A program made the translations under genes and the position numbers. The notes under the pieces are model-generated. The model made no database searches. It was not told the DNA's origin and worked only from the letters and a program-made list of their open reading frames with translations. 64,000 nt of DNA from Owenia fusiformis (Eukaryota > Annelida > Polychaeta > Sabellida > Oweniidae), in NCBI GenBank assembly GCA_903813345.2, contig CAIIXF020000003.1, forward strand, positions 27,853,248-27,917,247, in the 5' to 3' direction. Shown in pieces: positions 1 through 12,500 of the stretch (position 1 is the first letter of the stretch; each line of letters opens with the position of its first letter).

Positions 1-3000
1 CTCTGCAATTACCTCAAACCATCTGGCCAACTGGCCCTCAGGCTCTTTAAAGTTGGTAAGCCAGCGTAAAGAGGAGTGATCAGTTCTCAATTTAAAATGC
101 TGCCCATACAGATGCTGTCTGAAATGTTTCAAATAATTGACAACAGCATATAACTCACGTTTAGTGGTGCAGTAGTTACGCTCAGTTTGCGACAAACACT
201 TATTGGCAAAGTGTAATGGCTGTTCCTCTCCTCCTTGAATTTGGGAGAGCACGGCTCCAATAGATGTTGCACTTGCATCAGTGTCAAGTATATACTCACA
301 ATTAGGCTTTGGGTAAGCCAAAATTGCTGCATTAGCCACACATGTCTTTAAAGAATTGAAAGCCTCTTCACATTTTTCAGACCATTCAAATGAGGTTCTA
401 TTCTTGTGAGTAAGCTGGTGTAAAGGAGCAGCTACCTCGGCAAATCCTTTCACATGCCTCCTATAATAAGAGGCAAGACCAAGGAACTGTCTGGTTTCAT
501 GCACAGACCCTAATGTTGGCCAGCTTAAAATCTTTTCTACCTTTTCAGAATCCGGAGCAATACCAGCCTCTGACACTTCATGTCCGAGAAACTTTACGCT
601 CCTTCTCAAAAGTTCACACTTGCTAGGCTTTAGTTTCAAATTAGCAAGCCGCATACGATCAAACACAAGTTGAAGACGTTCAATTGCACTATTGAAATCT
701 GGAGCAAAGCTTATGACGTCGTCGAGATAGGCGAGAGAATTACTCATTCCTTTGAGCACTTGCTCCATGAGACGAACAAAAGTCGAGGGGGCGTTACATA
801 AACCGAAAGGCATATTTGCCCATTGGTAGAGCCCACCACGAACAACAAATGCGGACTTCTCTTTTGCATCTGTATCCAGAGCAACTTGCCAATATCCAGA
901 GGCTAAGTCCATTGTACTGAACCATGATGCTCCATTCATGCTCTCTAGCGTATCATCTATTCGAGGAATAGGAAATGCATCCTTCTTTGTGACTGAATTT
1001 AATTTTCTATAATCTATACACAGGCGCCATGTATTATTTTTCTTCTTAACCAGTACAACTGGAGAAGCCCAGGGGCTCTCAGAGGGCTCTATGACACCTC
1101 TGCTCAAGAGATCATCTACCTGGCGGTCAATCTCATCTTGCTTAACCTTTGGCATTCTACGATAGACCTGCCGTATTGGTTCAGCCCCACCTGTGTCTAT
1201 ACTATGTAACACTATATCGGTGCATCCTAAGTCACTATCACTAGAAGAAAACACATCCTGATTCCCTAATAAGAGTTTCAGGAATCTTAACTTTTGCTCA
1301 TTATCTAGGCCAAGAGAGCTTTGAGCAAACAACTCTTTCAAGTGTGAGGGTATTTCATGATCAAGGGTTATATTCTCTAACCCAAGGCTCTTCTCAGATG
1401 AAGAGACTGTTTCATCTTGCATGATGTTAACCTGTGCTCCCGGAGCAGCATTCACAACATGCACATCGGGATTCACAATACTAAACATTCCCACATGTGT
1501 CCCAGCCATAAGTGGAACTGGTACTGCAAGGGGATTCCAAATTTCAACTCCCAACTCTTGGAATGAATAAACAAAGGTTGGTGATACCTCCAAGCCCTGC
1601 AATGCTTCAGGCTTACAAAGGAGTGGCTCTATAATACCAGGGAACTCTGTTTTGATATCACTATCATTATTTAGACACACATCAACTATTATTCCGCATT
1701 TGGCAGGTATTTCAACATCTCCGCAGAGGAAACAACCTCTTTCAGGAGACTCATCTTCCTCCTTGGAATCTACAAAACTACTCTGTTCACTCTCATTATC
1801 AGTGGAATCAGTTGATTGCACTTGTTGGGATTTATCAAGAGAGGAACTCAATTGCTCCATCTTTTCATGAAGTCCCCTATTCTTTATTCCGTTATCTTTA
1901 AGAGAGGTGACAGGAGGAGTCTGATTTACCTCTGCTCCTCTACAGTCCTCATGCTCTGGAGACAATGAGACCAGAGGCTGTTGAGAGACATTTTCTGTTA
2001 TTTCGGAGCCATGACATTCTCCAAAGGAGACATGTTTTGTCAATTTACTAGAGGAATGCTCGCTCCGAACCTTAGTCAAGTCGCTGGAGGAGCTTTTTAA
2101 ACCACTGCTGAGATCCTCATTTTTACCTAACCTGTTTAATAGGTTAGATACTGAGTGACTTGCCTCACATGGCTCCCCTGTTGATATTTCACAAATTCCT
2201 CCACTAACATATCCATCGGGAGGATTAAATGACATTTCTCTTTTGTGGTAATTTATGTTGACACCTTGACTAGACAAAATGTCACAACCTAGAATGTTAA
2301 ATCCACCAAGCTGAGCAACAATTATCTGTGCCTTAAAAGAAGTACCACCAAGATCAAGGGAGCAGTCTATTGCTCCGAATACTTTAAGACGGGAGCCATC
2401 TGCCTGTCTAAAGGCTCTATTTGTTTTCAACAACTCAGGTTGATTTTCTCTGGGCATTTGCTGATAATCAGCTATGTCAATAATAGTTCGGACTGCCCCA
2501 GTGTCCACTAAAAAATCCATAGGATAACCACATATCCTAGCAGTAGCAATTATTCGTTTCACTTGATTGGGACTATCTGCGTCCTCAAAACTTATAGGAG
2601 CAGCAGTAGATTTATTATCCCTATTCCTTGACTGTGAAGTCTTGGGAAGGGTACATTCATTACTGTAATGTCCTAATTTCTCACAATTAAAACAAGTCAC
2701 TTCTGCTCTTGGCTTTCTTGGTGACTTTTTCTTAGCTTGCTCAGTCAACAGAGCATCTATCTTTTCCATTAGCTTGTTTAGGATATCATCGCTCTTTTTG
2801 CTCTCATTAGATTCCTTAACACTGTACTCATCATCAACTGATGTTATTTTATCTTGTGATAACTTAGGTCTCTGACCTTTGCGAATTCGCTCTGATTCTA
2901 AATAAGATTCTTGTTTGAGAGCAATAGATATAGCTTTATCTAGAGAATCTGGCTCTCCTATATTGATCACATCTCGAATCTGATCATCCAACAATGCTTG

Positions 3001-4761
3001 TTGAAAGCGAGTACGAGCAAACCTATCCTGAGCTTCTCTGGACAGTTCAGGAAATGCCAGAGCTGCCAAGCGTCTAATGTCTTGACCAAGTTTTTGCAGT
3101 GGCTCTTTTGGCCTCTGTTGACGGCTATGAAACTGAGCTTCATACAATTTGGCCTTGCCTTCAGGGCCGAATCTTTTATCCAGTACACTCACTAATTGCT
3201 CATAAGTATAGCCAGATTGCAACTCATTCAAAACTTGCAAGGCTTGCCCTTTCAAGCTGGATGCTAGAAAATCATTTTTATCATTTATGCTCCAGTTATT
3301 GGAGCGAGCACACACTTCAAAATGCCTTTTATAGTCTTGCCATGGACTTGTGCCATCATACTTATCTGGTTTAATTTTCACTGATTTGTTACTGGATCGG
3401 TTATCATTTCTCAATGATCCAATTACTTCTCTTACCACCTGTAATGCAGGGGACATATCAACCTCATGTGATGAGGGAGAAGCACCTGTCACATGGTCTG
3501 GTGACCAATTAGTCTGCTGTGAGTGTGAAATGTTTTCTCTGGGTGGAGAACTATACAACAGATCATGTTTAGATATATGCTCCAACATATCAGACCGACG
3601 TGCAGTCATATTTCTTGTGGGAGAGTTACTATATAAATTCCTCTTCCTCCCACTATACTTAGGAGCACTGGGAGGATTTGAATCTTCCCTGCTCACTGGG
3701 AGGAATTTGTTTGGTACCTGATTTATTCTATCAGGATTTATGTCTCCTTTGTTCAATTCCATATCTGACATATTGTGAGTCATTTCAAAAGCATTTGACA
3801 CATTCATTTCAGGTATCTGGCTAGCCTGTCCCTTCAGCCCTGAAACAAAGCCAGGAAAAGAGGGTAGACCACTTTTCATGTCTGATGGACTTTGATAAAT
3901 TGCTCTCTGTCTTTTGAGAGCATATGGCTTCTTATGAGGAGGACTTTGTGATCCATCCACTAATGGAGCCATTGCCTTTCTCTCAAAACATACGTCTCCT
4001 CTACTAGCATCATGAGGAGTTCTGAACTTGACTTTCTCAATTTCTTTTAATGGGGAGCGATTTTCATTAATCAGCTCCTGTGTTTCAAATTTATGTTGAG
4101 ACATTTCTTGGTCGATCTTAGCTTTGTGATCAGACGAACTCTGGTCTATTTGAGACACCAAGCGATTCTGCAACTGATCCATGATAGGAACCAGTGAAGA
4201 AACTGCCTGTGGAACCAGAGAGGACACTGCCTGTGTCACTTCAGACTTCATTGAATTCATATCTGATTTCATGGAGCCCATATTAGATTCAATAAGTGTC
4301 ACATCTGATTTCATGGAGCCCATGTTAGATTTCATAATATCCACTGTATTGCCAATTAAGTCAATGTTGCTCCACAGATGACTAATTTGGTCACTCATGG
4401 CACTGATTTTGTCAGTCTCTGAGGTTGGCCCAACAGTGGAAGAGCGAGGAGCATGTTCAAAGCCCTCTTTATGTTGTGAACCTTGCAGGAAACTCAAATC
4501 AGTTCCAGACACATGAGACCAATATCCAGTGGATTTTGTTTGCATTTCCTGGTTAGAATCAGTCCTTTTAGGAACTGCTCCAACCCCATAATTAGACCTA
4601 GTTGGATTTCCTCCAGACCAGACAACCGTTTCATTCACCGACATGGGGTTGCTCATAGCATTTTCCCCTTTGAAAAATACAGTGTTTTCTGGGCTCAACT
4701 GAGCACTTTCACCACACTGTGTCAGATCCATTGCATTATCCGAGTCATTAGCTGACTCCAT
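1..4761 (-). CDS. Gag-Pol of the left tandem copy, cut by the window edge
   Basis: The same frame as 15977-11217 of copy 1, beginning at the ATG at 4761 and running off the left edge within the RNase H region. It covers Gag, the zinc knuckle, the protease and the reverse transcriptase. It appears essentially identical to copy 1 over the shared part. Confidence 0.93.
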   Translation of the reverse strand, partial: MESANDSDNAMDLTQCGESAQLSPENTVFFKGENAMSNPMSVNETVVWSGGNPTRSNYGVGAVPKRTDSNQEMQTKSTGYWSHVSGTDLSFLQGSQHKEGFEHAPRSSTVGPTSETDKISAMSDQISHLWSNIDLIGNTVDIMKSNMGSMKSDVTLIESNMGSMKSDMNSMKSEVTQAVSSLVPQAVSSLVPIMDQLQNRLVSQIDQSSSDHKAKIDQEMSQHKFETQELINENRSPLKEIEKVKFRTPHDASRGDVCFERKAMAPLVDGSQSPPHKKPYALKRQRAIYQSPSDMKSGLPSFPGFVSGLKGQASQIPEMNVSNAFEMTHNMSDMELNKGDINPDRINQVPNKFLPVSREDSNPPSAPKYSGRKRNLYSNSPTRNMTARRSDMLEHISKHDLLYSSPPRENISHSQQTNWSPDHVTGASPSSHEVDMSPALQVVREVIGSLRNDNRSSNKSVKIKPDKYDGTSPWQDYKRHFEVCARSNNWSINDKNDFLASSLKGQALQVLNELQSGYTYEQLVSVLDKRFGPEGKAKLYEAQFHSRQQRPKEPLQKLGQDIRRLAALAFPELSREAQDRFARTRFQQALLDDQIRDVINIGEPDSLDKAISIALKQESYLESERIRKGQRPKLSQDKITSVDDEYSVKESNESKKSDDILNKLMEKIDALLTEQAKKKSPRKPRAEVTCFNCEKLGHYSNECTLPKTSQSRNRDNKSTAAPISFEDADSPNQVKRIIATARICGYPMDFLVDTGAVRTIIDIADYQQMPRENQPELLKTNRAFRQADGSRLKVFGAIDCSLDLGGTSFKAQIIVAQLGGFNILGCDILSSQGVNINYHKREMSFNPPDGYVSGGICEISTGEPCEASHSVSNLLNRLGKNEDLSSGLKSSSSDLTKVRSEHSSSKLTKHVSFGECHGSEITENVSQQPLVSLSPEHEDCRGAEVNQTPPVTSLKDNGIKNRGLHEKMEQLSSSLDKSQQVQSTDSTDNESEQSSFVDSKEEDESPERGCFLCGDVEIPAKCGIIVDVCLNNDSDIKTEFPGIIEPLLCKPEALQGLEVSPTFVYSFQELGVEIWNPLAVPVPLMAGTHVGMFSIVNPDVHVVNAAPGAQVNIMQDETVSSSEKSLGLENITLDHEIPSHLKELFAQSSLGLDNEQKLRFLKLLLGNQDVFSSSDSDLGCTDIVLHSIDTGGAEPIRQVYRRMPKVKQDEIDRQVDDLLSRGVIEPSESPWASPVVLVKKKNNTWRLCIDYRKLNSVTKKDAFPIPRIDDTLESMNGASWFSTMDLASGYWQVALDTDAKEKSAFVVRGGLYQWANMPFGLCNAPSTFVRLMEQVLKGMSNSLAYLDDVISFAPDFNSAIERLQLVFDRMRLANLKLKPSKCELLRRSVKFLGHEVSEAGIAPDSEKVEKILSWPTLGSVHETRQFLGLASYYRRHVKGFAEVAAPLHQLTHKNRTSFEWSEKCEEAFNSLKTCVANAAILAYPKPNCEYILDTDASATSIGAVLSQIQGGEEQPLHFANKCLSQTERNYCTTKRELYAVVNYLKHFRQHLYGQHFKLRTDHSSLRWLTNFKEPEGQLARWFEVIAE

Positions 4762-5392
4762 GGTGTAAGTTTCATACACAGATCTGATATATCTTTAACA
4801 ATAAACACACAAAATGAACAATTAAGTCACCTAAGATGAGGAATTATACTACCTTGCTCTTTGTGCTCACCTACGAATTCAGGAGCAATAAGTCACTTTT
4901 GCCTACGGATTATGCTACCTTGGTCAAACCAATTAAGACACGTTTGCAAAAGATTTATACTACAATGCTCTCTTACACTTTAACAAATTTAGGAGCCATA
5001 AGTCACTCTAGCTAACGATTTATGCTACCTTGGAAGAACCAATTAAGACACGTTGCCAAAGAATTACACTTCAATGCTCTCTTAAACTGTGACGATTCAA
5101 CAGTTCACAATTCGGGTATAAATCTCAGTACAACTAACAACTGCTCTTTAGCCAGCTCCTCTTAAAGAACAATACAAATCAAACAGAGCGATCCGGCCAA
5201 CAACTTCACAACAGTGTTATATCTGCCTCACTCTTAAAAACGTGTACCTGCACCTGCACGGAATAACGTTAATTTCAATGTGTTCTTTCTCAATATTCAA
5301 CTGGAGTGGGTCCGGAGCAGAAGTATCACATAAATCAATACAGATTTCACTGCAAACTTTTTTAAGAAGTCTGTTCACAGTGCATAAAATAT

Positions 5393-5551
5393 GAGGACTA
5401 CCCTCGGTTCATAAAACATACAGATTGAGGACTACCCTCGGTTCAAAGAGCAAATCATGAGGAATACCCTCGGCTCATAAAGCATACACAAATGGAGGAC
5501 TACCCTCGGTTCTCCGTTCACACAATAAAGTCTGAGGACTACCCTCGGTTC
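5393..5551 (-). repeat. Leader mini-hairpin array of the left copy
   Basis: The same five GAACCGAGGGTAGTCCTC repeats as at 16609-16767, at the constant offset. One unit differs slightly (GAGGAATACCCTCGGCTC on the plus strand). Confidence 0.8.
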
Positions 5552-5846
5552 ATAAATTCACTTATACAGCAACTAAATAGAACACTTCAATTAGTGGCTC
5601 ATATTAAGTCACATGTACTTATTCAATGGAGCAGTTCTTTCCAAAATGAGCAATTAAGTCCCTATTGCAAATGAATTACACTACCTTGGCTGTACCAATT
5701 AAGTAACATAGCAATAGCCTTACACTACCTTGGCTCTTTGGAATAAACTCTCTGCTCCTCACAAGTGAGTCTAGTGATGAACGCTTACAGATGAAAAATC
5801 AAGACATGCAAGCCTTTAACACCGCGAGATCAATTAACAAAACAAT

Positions 5847-5864
5847 ATCCCACCGCTGCCACCA
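5847..5864 (-). other. Primer-binding site of the left copy, tRNA-Leu(AAG)
   Basis: The same 18 bases as at 17063-17080, one base inside the shared LTR. This shows that the shared LTR is followed by a complete new internal region. Confidence 0.85.
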
Positions 5865-5865
5865 A

Positions 5866-8090
5866 TGTGACGGAACGTGGCGTCTGGGCCGAGCGGAAAC
5901 CCGAGTGTCACTTTAAAACTCTCACGTGGTATGAGAGCCGGCGGGGAACGTCTGTTGGTGAAAGGATTTTGTTGTGTTGATTTTTATTATCGTTCTGCCA
6001 CTGATATTATACAAGTAGAATAACAAAGAATGACAAGGGAAATATAATAACTTTGATAAATGTAAAATGATCAATTTAAATTGGAGGAATATGTGAATGA
6101 AGAATGATGATAATGAATGGTTTGGCCAATATTTAAATTCTACAACATAGCTCCGTGAAACAATTAGAGCACACTTTGATGGCTAGAAGAGCAAAATGTA
6201 ATGAATACTGAGTACGGTAGGCTCCTAGCGACTTGAGCTCCAGAGCAAAATGCTATATTCAAACTAATGGCTCCACAAATCTCAATACACAAAATGAGCA
6301 AGCAACAGGCTCCGGAGCAAAGTGTAACATTAAACAAATGGCTCGGAAAGGCTCCGTACACAATAGGAGCAAGCAGCAGGCTCCGGAGCAAAATGTAGTG
6401 CTCAAATAAATGCCTCAGTCAGGCTCCAAACACAATTAGAGTCGGTAACAAGCTCCGGAGCAAAATGTAATGCTCCCAATGAATCAATAAATCAATGAGC
6501 CTCAAAGCAAAGCAGGCTCCAGATCAAAATGCAAGGCTCCGAATTAATAATCAATCAAGCAGGAGCTCTCAATGGGCTCCGGAGCAAAGCACAATGCTCC
6601 AAATCAATAGTTAAACAGCAAAACAGGAGCTTTGAGAGCAATTAAGTACCTATTGCATATGAATTACTACTACCTTGGTTATACCAATTAAGTCACATAG
6701 CAATAGTCTTACACTACCTTGCTTCTTTGGAATAAACTCTTTGCTCCACACAAGTGAAATTGGCTCCGGAGCAAAACGTAAGGAGCAGTTTTGGTAAGAG
6801 CAATTTGTTACAGATATGGCCAATCTTTAGACAAAGAAATATGAATGTTGTAAATTGTAGCAAAAATGAATGTAATGAGATTGGAATAATTGACAGAAGC
6901 ACTGGGAATTAAGGATAAAATTAATGAATATGCGAAACGTTTAAATTGATAGAAATACTGGGGATAAAGAACTGATAATAACGAATGCTAATTAATGGAA
7001 TATTTCAAATAATGGACTGTGAACTGATTGAATGAAGGAACGATGTAAAATTGAATTTATTTCCCTTATCACTCTTGAATTGCAATGGAAATAAAGCAGT
7101 AAATGTGGACTAGATTGACTCACTTTAGCTTCACTTGTTTATATCAAAACAGACACAGTGAATTTAAATGAACAAATAACAAGACTTTATTGTAATAATT
7201 ACCTTATATCAGAATACATAGTCACAAGCAGCGCTGAACGACTTTCAGGCTAACAACGTATCTCCGTGTAAACGCAAGATATATCCAGTTATGTTCAAAA
7301 TAAATCCACAATAATACGATCACCAGTAGCACAAATATCCAGTGTAACTTAATACAGCTATATAAATCCAAAATCTGCTAGGAATCAGTTATAAATCCAA
7401 TGATACAATTCTGTTATAAATCCAAAATGTAATCGCAGGTTCTTACTCTTCAGCATTCAAAACTAGACTGAACATTCCCCGAACGAACGTGAGAAGGTTT
7501 AATTTTCGGAACATCTCTTTCCATATAAGGAAATGCTACTATGACAACAGGTCTGTTAGCTTGCTACAATGTCAAAATAGCTGTCACATCAAAGACTAAT
7601 AAACCTAGCGCTAGCCTGTCAATCAAATTACTATGTGGGAAAGTTTGAAAAAGTGTCGGCAAAATGCCGTCAGAAATATAAAACTTGACTGAAAATCACT
7701 CTTTTTAAATTACAATATCTCCTAAAGTATGAGATCAAATTCAAAGTTTAATACACCGTTTAAAAGCTCAATTCACCCTTAATTTAAGAAATAATTATTA
7801 TAATTTACAGACAAATACTCTTCTCTATATTTAATGAGAAAGAACATGAGTAAATAAGAACTGAAATCATGTGTGCCAGGCGGCCGGCAATTAAATAAAA
7901 CCACACGTTTACACTAGTTATTCAAACTTATCTTACTCAAAAACTATTATTCCTTTTTGCATGAAATAAAAATGAATAAATCGTTAAAAGAATGTTGTTT
8001 TTAACCATATATAAAACATAATTTGATCTTGATCAGAAAAGCATGAAAATAAAACTTGAAAATAAATAAGAAAAATGCGCTCCCGCTACA
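5866..8090 (-). repeat. Shared LTR between the two tandem copies (2,225 bp)
   Basis: This copy matches 17082-19306 base for base apart from one difference I could find. On its right it meets a polypurine tract, as a 3' LTR should. On its left it meets a tRNA-Leu primer site, as a 5' LTR should. It therefore serves both copies. Confidence 0.93.
6309..6772. repeat. GCTCCGGAGC palindrome cluster in the shared LTR
   Basis: The same five palindromes as in the right LTR, starting at 6309, 6380, 6452, 6576 and 6763. Confidence 0.8.
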
Positions 8091-8104
8091 CACCCCCCAA
8101 CTTA
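8091..8104 (-). other. Polypurine tract next to the 3' LTR
   Basis: On the element strand AAGTTGGGGGGTG lies directly against the LTR start TGTAG. That is the expected plus-strand primer position and it confirms the LTR edge and the orientation. Confidence 0.75.
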
Positions 8105-8331
8105 GAGAAATGTACGCCCTCGTACATACACACAAAAATAGAAGAAGCGGAAAGCATTTTTCTGACAAACTTATAAATGTAAATACAATGTGAACTCTCA
8201 ATCACTAAATCTACACTATGAACTCCTTACATAGAACCTATTTCCAATAAATCATGTCACTTACATTTGTAACAATCTAAGTACAAAATATTTTCATGTG
8301 GAGAAAACAGGATAAAAGTTTACTTATAAAC

Positions 8332-9544
8332 TTATATCAAAATGTTACTAAGTGTATCCCTAACATCTGGTTTTTGAGCTTGAGTATGCAACAGTTCTAT
8401 TAGCTCCATTAGATTATTTGGAGCCACTTTGTCATCTTTGTCATGTTGAACGGAAGGTTTAATTTCCAATGTCTCTTTCTCTATATCTGTATTGTCACTG
8501 AGCTCTTTCTCATTATTGTTCTTATCAATGGAATTGTCTTGTTTTGGCTCCTCTTGATCTGATAGAAGTACTTGTCGGGTGTCACTGTTACTATGATCAT
8601 GTTTTCCTGGTTCCTCAGTATCCTTATATTTAAAAGCAGGCGCCTTGGTGCAACCCCTTTTGTGAAGTGAAACAGTTTTGCGTTTTGCAAACGATTTTTG
8701 ACACCAATGGCACACATATCTTGCCTTCCCGGGGTTTCGGGGCTCGGCTTTGGCCTGATGAGCCTGCACACAGTGTCGATTTAGGTTAAACTTTTTTTGA
8801 AAATGTTTTTCCACATTGATGGCAAGCAAATCTATCCACATCGGATTGGCTTGCATATAAGTCAATGGTCGGAGGAGCGGATGTGTCCATCTTTGATCGC
8901 TGTAAAGATATACTAGTATCCTCTGTGGTTGGAGCAAATGTGGCCATAGGAGACACTGGAGTATCAATTGATGTCACTGTAGTGTTCTCCTTGGATGCAA
9001 CGGTAGTAGTTGCCGTTGCCGGCTTAGGCGATATATCTGGGAAGTTGTTTGTAGTCCCCATCATGGCAGATGCTTGCATACAAGCCCTTTGGTAGTCCCA
9101 ATATGGTGACATACCAGGTGGCATTTGATGTCCTGGCCATGGTGAAAAGTATGGGTTGGGAAACCTTGGAGCCCGTGGTTGCCAACCTCTCCTCTTTGTG
9201 TTGCCTCTGCTGGATCCCCTGGAAATAAAATCCTCCTGTTCAGAATCTGAACTGGAGACATCATTACACATTAACACATAATCAGTGGCAGAACGAACAT
9301 AGTTATCTAAATAGCTCGGAGTCTTTCGCGACCTTGCGGTTTTTCGACGAGCTTTCGGAGCATTTGACATTTTATCATTTACCGAACTATTATCATTGTT
9401 AGTGTTGGATGAGCATTCATTTAGCTCTCCTCCAGATTTTGAAGGAGGCACAATGGTCTCCAACTTTGTCTTTATTGCTTTTTCCTCTTTTTCACATAAA
9501 GAGGGCTTACTATCTTGCTCCTTTGTTCTGCCACAAAGATCCAA
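8332..9544 (-). CDS. Accessory C2H2 zinc-finger region 3' of gag-pol
   Basis: After gag-pol, where other elements may carry env, lies about 1.2 kb of coding-like sequence in two overlapping frames; it looks interrupted about once. The 5' part is rich in Ser, Thr, Pro and basic residues (for example KARRKTARSRKTPSY) and ends with the CHQCGKTFSKK half of a C2H2 finger. The 3' part shows a second finger (CHWCQKSFAKRKTVSLH) and an acidic, Lys-rich tail. There is no signal peptide or membrane segment, so it is not an envelope. A DNA- or RNA-binding role is an inference from the finger motifs. No ATG opens the region near gag-pol, so expression by read-through or a spliced message is possible but unproven. 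Confidence 0.6.
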
Positions 9545-9593
9545 TAATGGAGAATCTGGGATCTTCTCATGAGCTATAACTTTACTTTCTATT

Positions 9594-12500
9594 TTACATT
9601 TTTCCCATGAGGATGGAAGCTTCCCTTGGTATTTTTTTCAACTGATCAAAATGAATGATCTTGGGCTTTCCTCCCTTGGGATCAACTATTTTATAAATTA
9701 CATCGGATATCACTCGCACTATTTTCCAGGGCCCAATCCAGCGACTCTGGAATTTGGGAGTGATACCTTTTTTTCGCTTGTGATTTTTAAACCACACAGC
9801 ATCTCCTTCAACATATGATTTACCGGCAACCTGTCTGTTATAGTTACGCTGTTGCCTTTCTTGGCTCATTTTTAATCTCTTTCGTGCATGCTCATGCACA
9901 TTTGACAAACGCTCCCGTAACTCAGAGACATAATCTCCATGTTTTGTATCATCATCTGGGAGCGGGTCTACAATAATATCAAGGGGAATTCTCAATTCTC
10001 TCCCAAGCATCATTTGAGCAGGAGTTTCACCTATAGACTCCTGTTCTGCAGTTCTATAAGCCATTAAAATAAGAGGAACTTTCAAGTCCCAATCTAATTG
10101 GTCCTCGTCATCTTGCATGAGTTTAGCAATTCCATCTAACAGAGTACGATTAAATCGTTCAACTAGACCATCACTTTTAGGATTAAATGGAGTGGTACGA
10201 GTTTTCTCTATCCCAAATATGTTACAAACTTCAGCCATTACTGCCGATTCAAAATTTCTTCCCTGGTCACTGTGAAGTGCCATCGGGAGACCAAATCTAG
10301 AGAAAACCTCTTCTACCAACTTAGAAGCAACAGTCACTGCCTCCTGGTTTGGAACTGCAAATGCTTCTGGCCATTTAGTAAAATAGTCAGAGCAGACCAA
10401 AACATATCTGTTTCCTCTATTAGAGATTGGGAAAGGCCCTAGAAAGTCTATGGCAAAACGCTCCATGGGCTCCCCAACTACATATTGCTGTAATGGTGCT
10501 CTTGGTTTATTCTGAGGATTTTTCCTAGCACCACAAGTGTTACAGGCTCGACAGTATGCACGAACATCAATATGCTGTCCATGCCAATAGAATCTGACCC
10601 TAGTTTTCTGGTATGTCTTATTCACTCCAAAATGCCCTGAGCTAACATCAGAGTGTGAGTATTTTAACACAGTCTCTTTCATGGACTTGGGAGTTATGAT
10701 TTGAAGAGTACTCGAAGTTCCCTCAACATTCTCCCAGAGGCGACATAACACACCATTTTTAATCACTAGTCGATTCCATTGAGCCCAGTAGGTTTTTGTG
10801 ATTTCAGACTTACTACTTATGACTTCCCATGGGGGCCTGTCACTTGAGGCTTTTAATGCATTCCATATCGGGCTGATGTGAGGATCTGCACATTGTGCCT
10901 CACTTATATCGTTTAATGACCATTCGGGAATCATTGACACACTATGTATAAGATCTTTCTGCTCCGCTAGAAACTTCTGTGAAGCCTCTTTTGGAGGAGT
11001 TAGATACTCACTAACATTATTATCAGTGATGTCTGGTTTTTCTGGATAATTTCTCAGATATCCACAAACAGTTTCATGATTAGACCGATTGAAGCAACGG
11101 TCTTTCTTGAGAGCATCTTTTTGCTCTGCTTTACCACACTGACGACAGGGAGCACGAGACATCGCATCTGCATTTAAGTGTTTGCTCCCTGGCCTGTGTT
11201 CAATAACAAAGTCATACTCTGCAATTACCTCAAACCATCTGGCCAACTGGCCCTCAGGCTCTTTAAAGTTGGTAAGCCAGCGTAAAGAGGAGTGATCAGT
11301 TCTCAATTTAAAATGCTGCCCATACAGATGCTGTCTGAAATGTTTCAAATAATTGACAACAGCATATAACTCACGTTTAGTGGTGCAGTAGTTACGCTCA
11401 GTTTGCGACAAACACTTATTGGCAAAGTGTAATGGCTGTTCCTCTCCTCCTTGAATTTGGGAGAGCACGGCTCCAATAGATGTTGCACTTGCATCAGTGT
11501 CAAGTATATACTCACAATTAGGCTTTGGGTAAGCCAAAATTGCTGCATTAGCCACACATGTCTTTAAAGAATTGAAAGCCTCTTCACATTTTTCAGACCA
11601 TTCAAATGAGGTTCTATTCTTGTGAGTAAGCTGGTGTAAAGGAGCAGCTACCTCGGCAAATCCTTTCACATGCCTCCTATAATAAGAGGCAAGACCAAGG
11701 AACTGTCTGGTTTCATGCACAGACCCTAATGTTGGCCAGCTTAAAATCTTTTCTACCTTTTCAGAATCCGGAGCAATACCAGCCTCTGACACTTCATGTC
11801 CGAGAAACTTTACGCTCCTTCTCAAAAGTTCACACTTGCTAGGCTTTAGTTTCAAATTAGCAAGCCGCATACGATCAAACACAAGTTGAAGACGTTCAAT
11901 TGCACTATTGAAATCTGGAGCAAAGCTTATGACGTCGTCGAGATAGGCGAGAGAATTACTCATTCCTTTGAGCACTTGCTCCATGAGACGAACAAAAGTC
12001 GAGGGGGCGTTACATAAACCGAAAGGCATATTTGCCCATTGGTAGAGCCCACCACGAACAACAAATGCGGACTTCTCTTTTGCATCTGTATCCAGAGCAA
12101 CTTGCCAATATCCAGAGGCTAAGTCCATTGTACTGAACCATGATGCTCCATTCATGCTCTCTAGCGTATCATCTATTCGAGGAATAGGAAATGCATCCTT
12201 CTTTGTGACTGAATTTAATTTTCTATAATCTATACACAGGCGCCATGTATTATTTTTCTTCTTAACCAGTACAACTGGAGAAGCCCAGGGGCTCTCAGAG
12301 GGCTCTATGACACCTCTGCTCAAGAGATCATCTACCTGGCGGTCAATCTCATCTTGCTTAACCTTTGGCATTCTACGATAGACCTGCCGTATTGGTTCAG
12401 CCCCACCTGTGTCTATACTATGTAACACTATATCGGTGCATCCTAAGTCACTATCACTAGAAGAAAACACATCCTGATTCCCTAATAAGAGTTTCAGGAA

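Larger units (their letters stand above)
1..8090 (-). mobile_element. Second tandem copy of the same Ty3/Gypsy element, cut by the window edge
   Basis: Bases 1-8090 repeat 11217-19306 at a constant offset of 11,216. By eye I found only two single-base differences: one in the gag half and one in the LTR. The shared LTR at 5866-8090 serves as 3' LTR for copy 1 and 5' LTR for this copy, giving LTR-internal-LTR-internal. The rest of pol, the accessory region and the far LTR lie outside the window. The offset never changes and the match stops exactly at the LTR edge (8090/19306), so this is a unit duplication rather than two independent insertions. Confidence 0.95.

Noticed and set aside
5393-5551. 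CRISPR-like regular repeats
   Set aside because: Short hairpin words with similar, non-unique spacers inside a retrotransposon leader in animal DNA; no cas genes.
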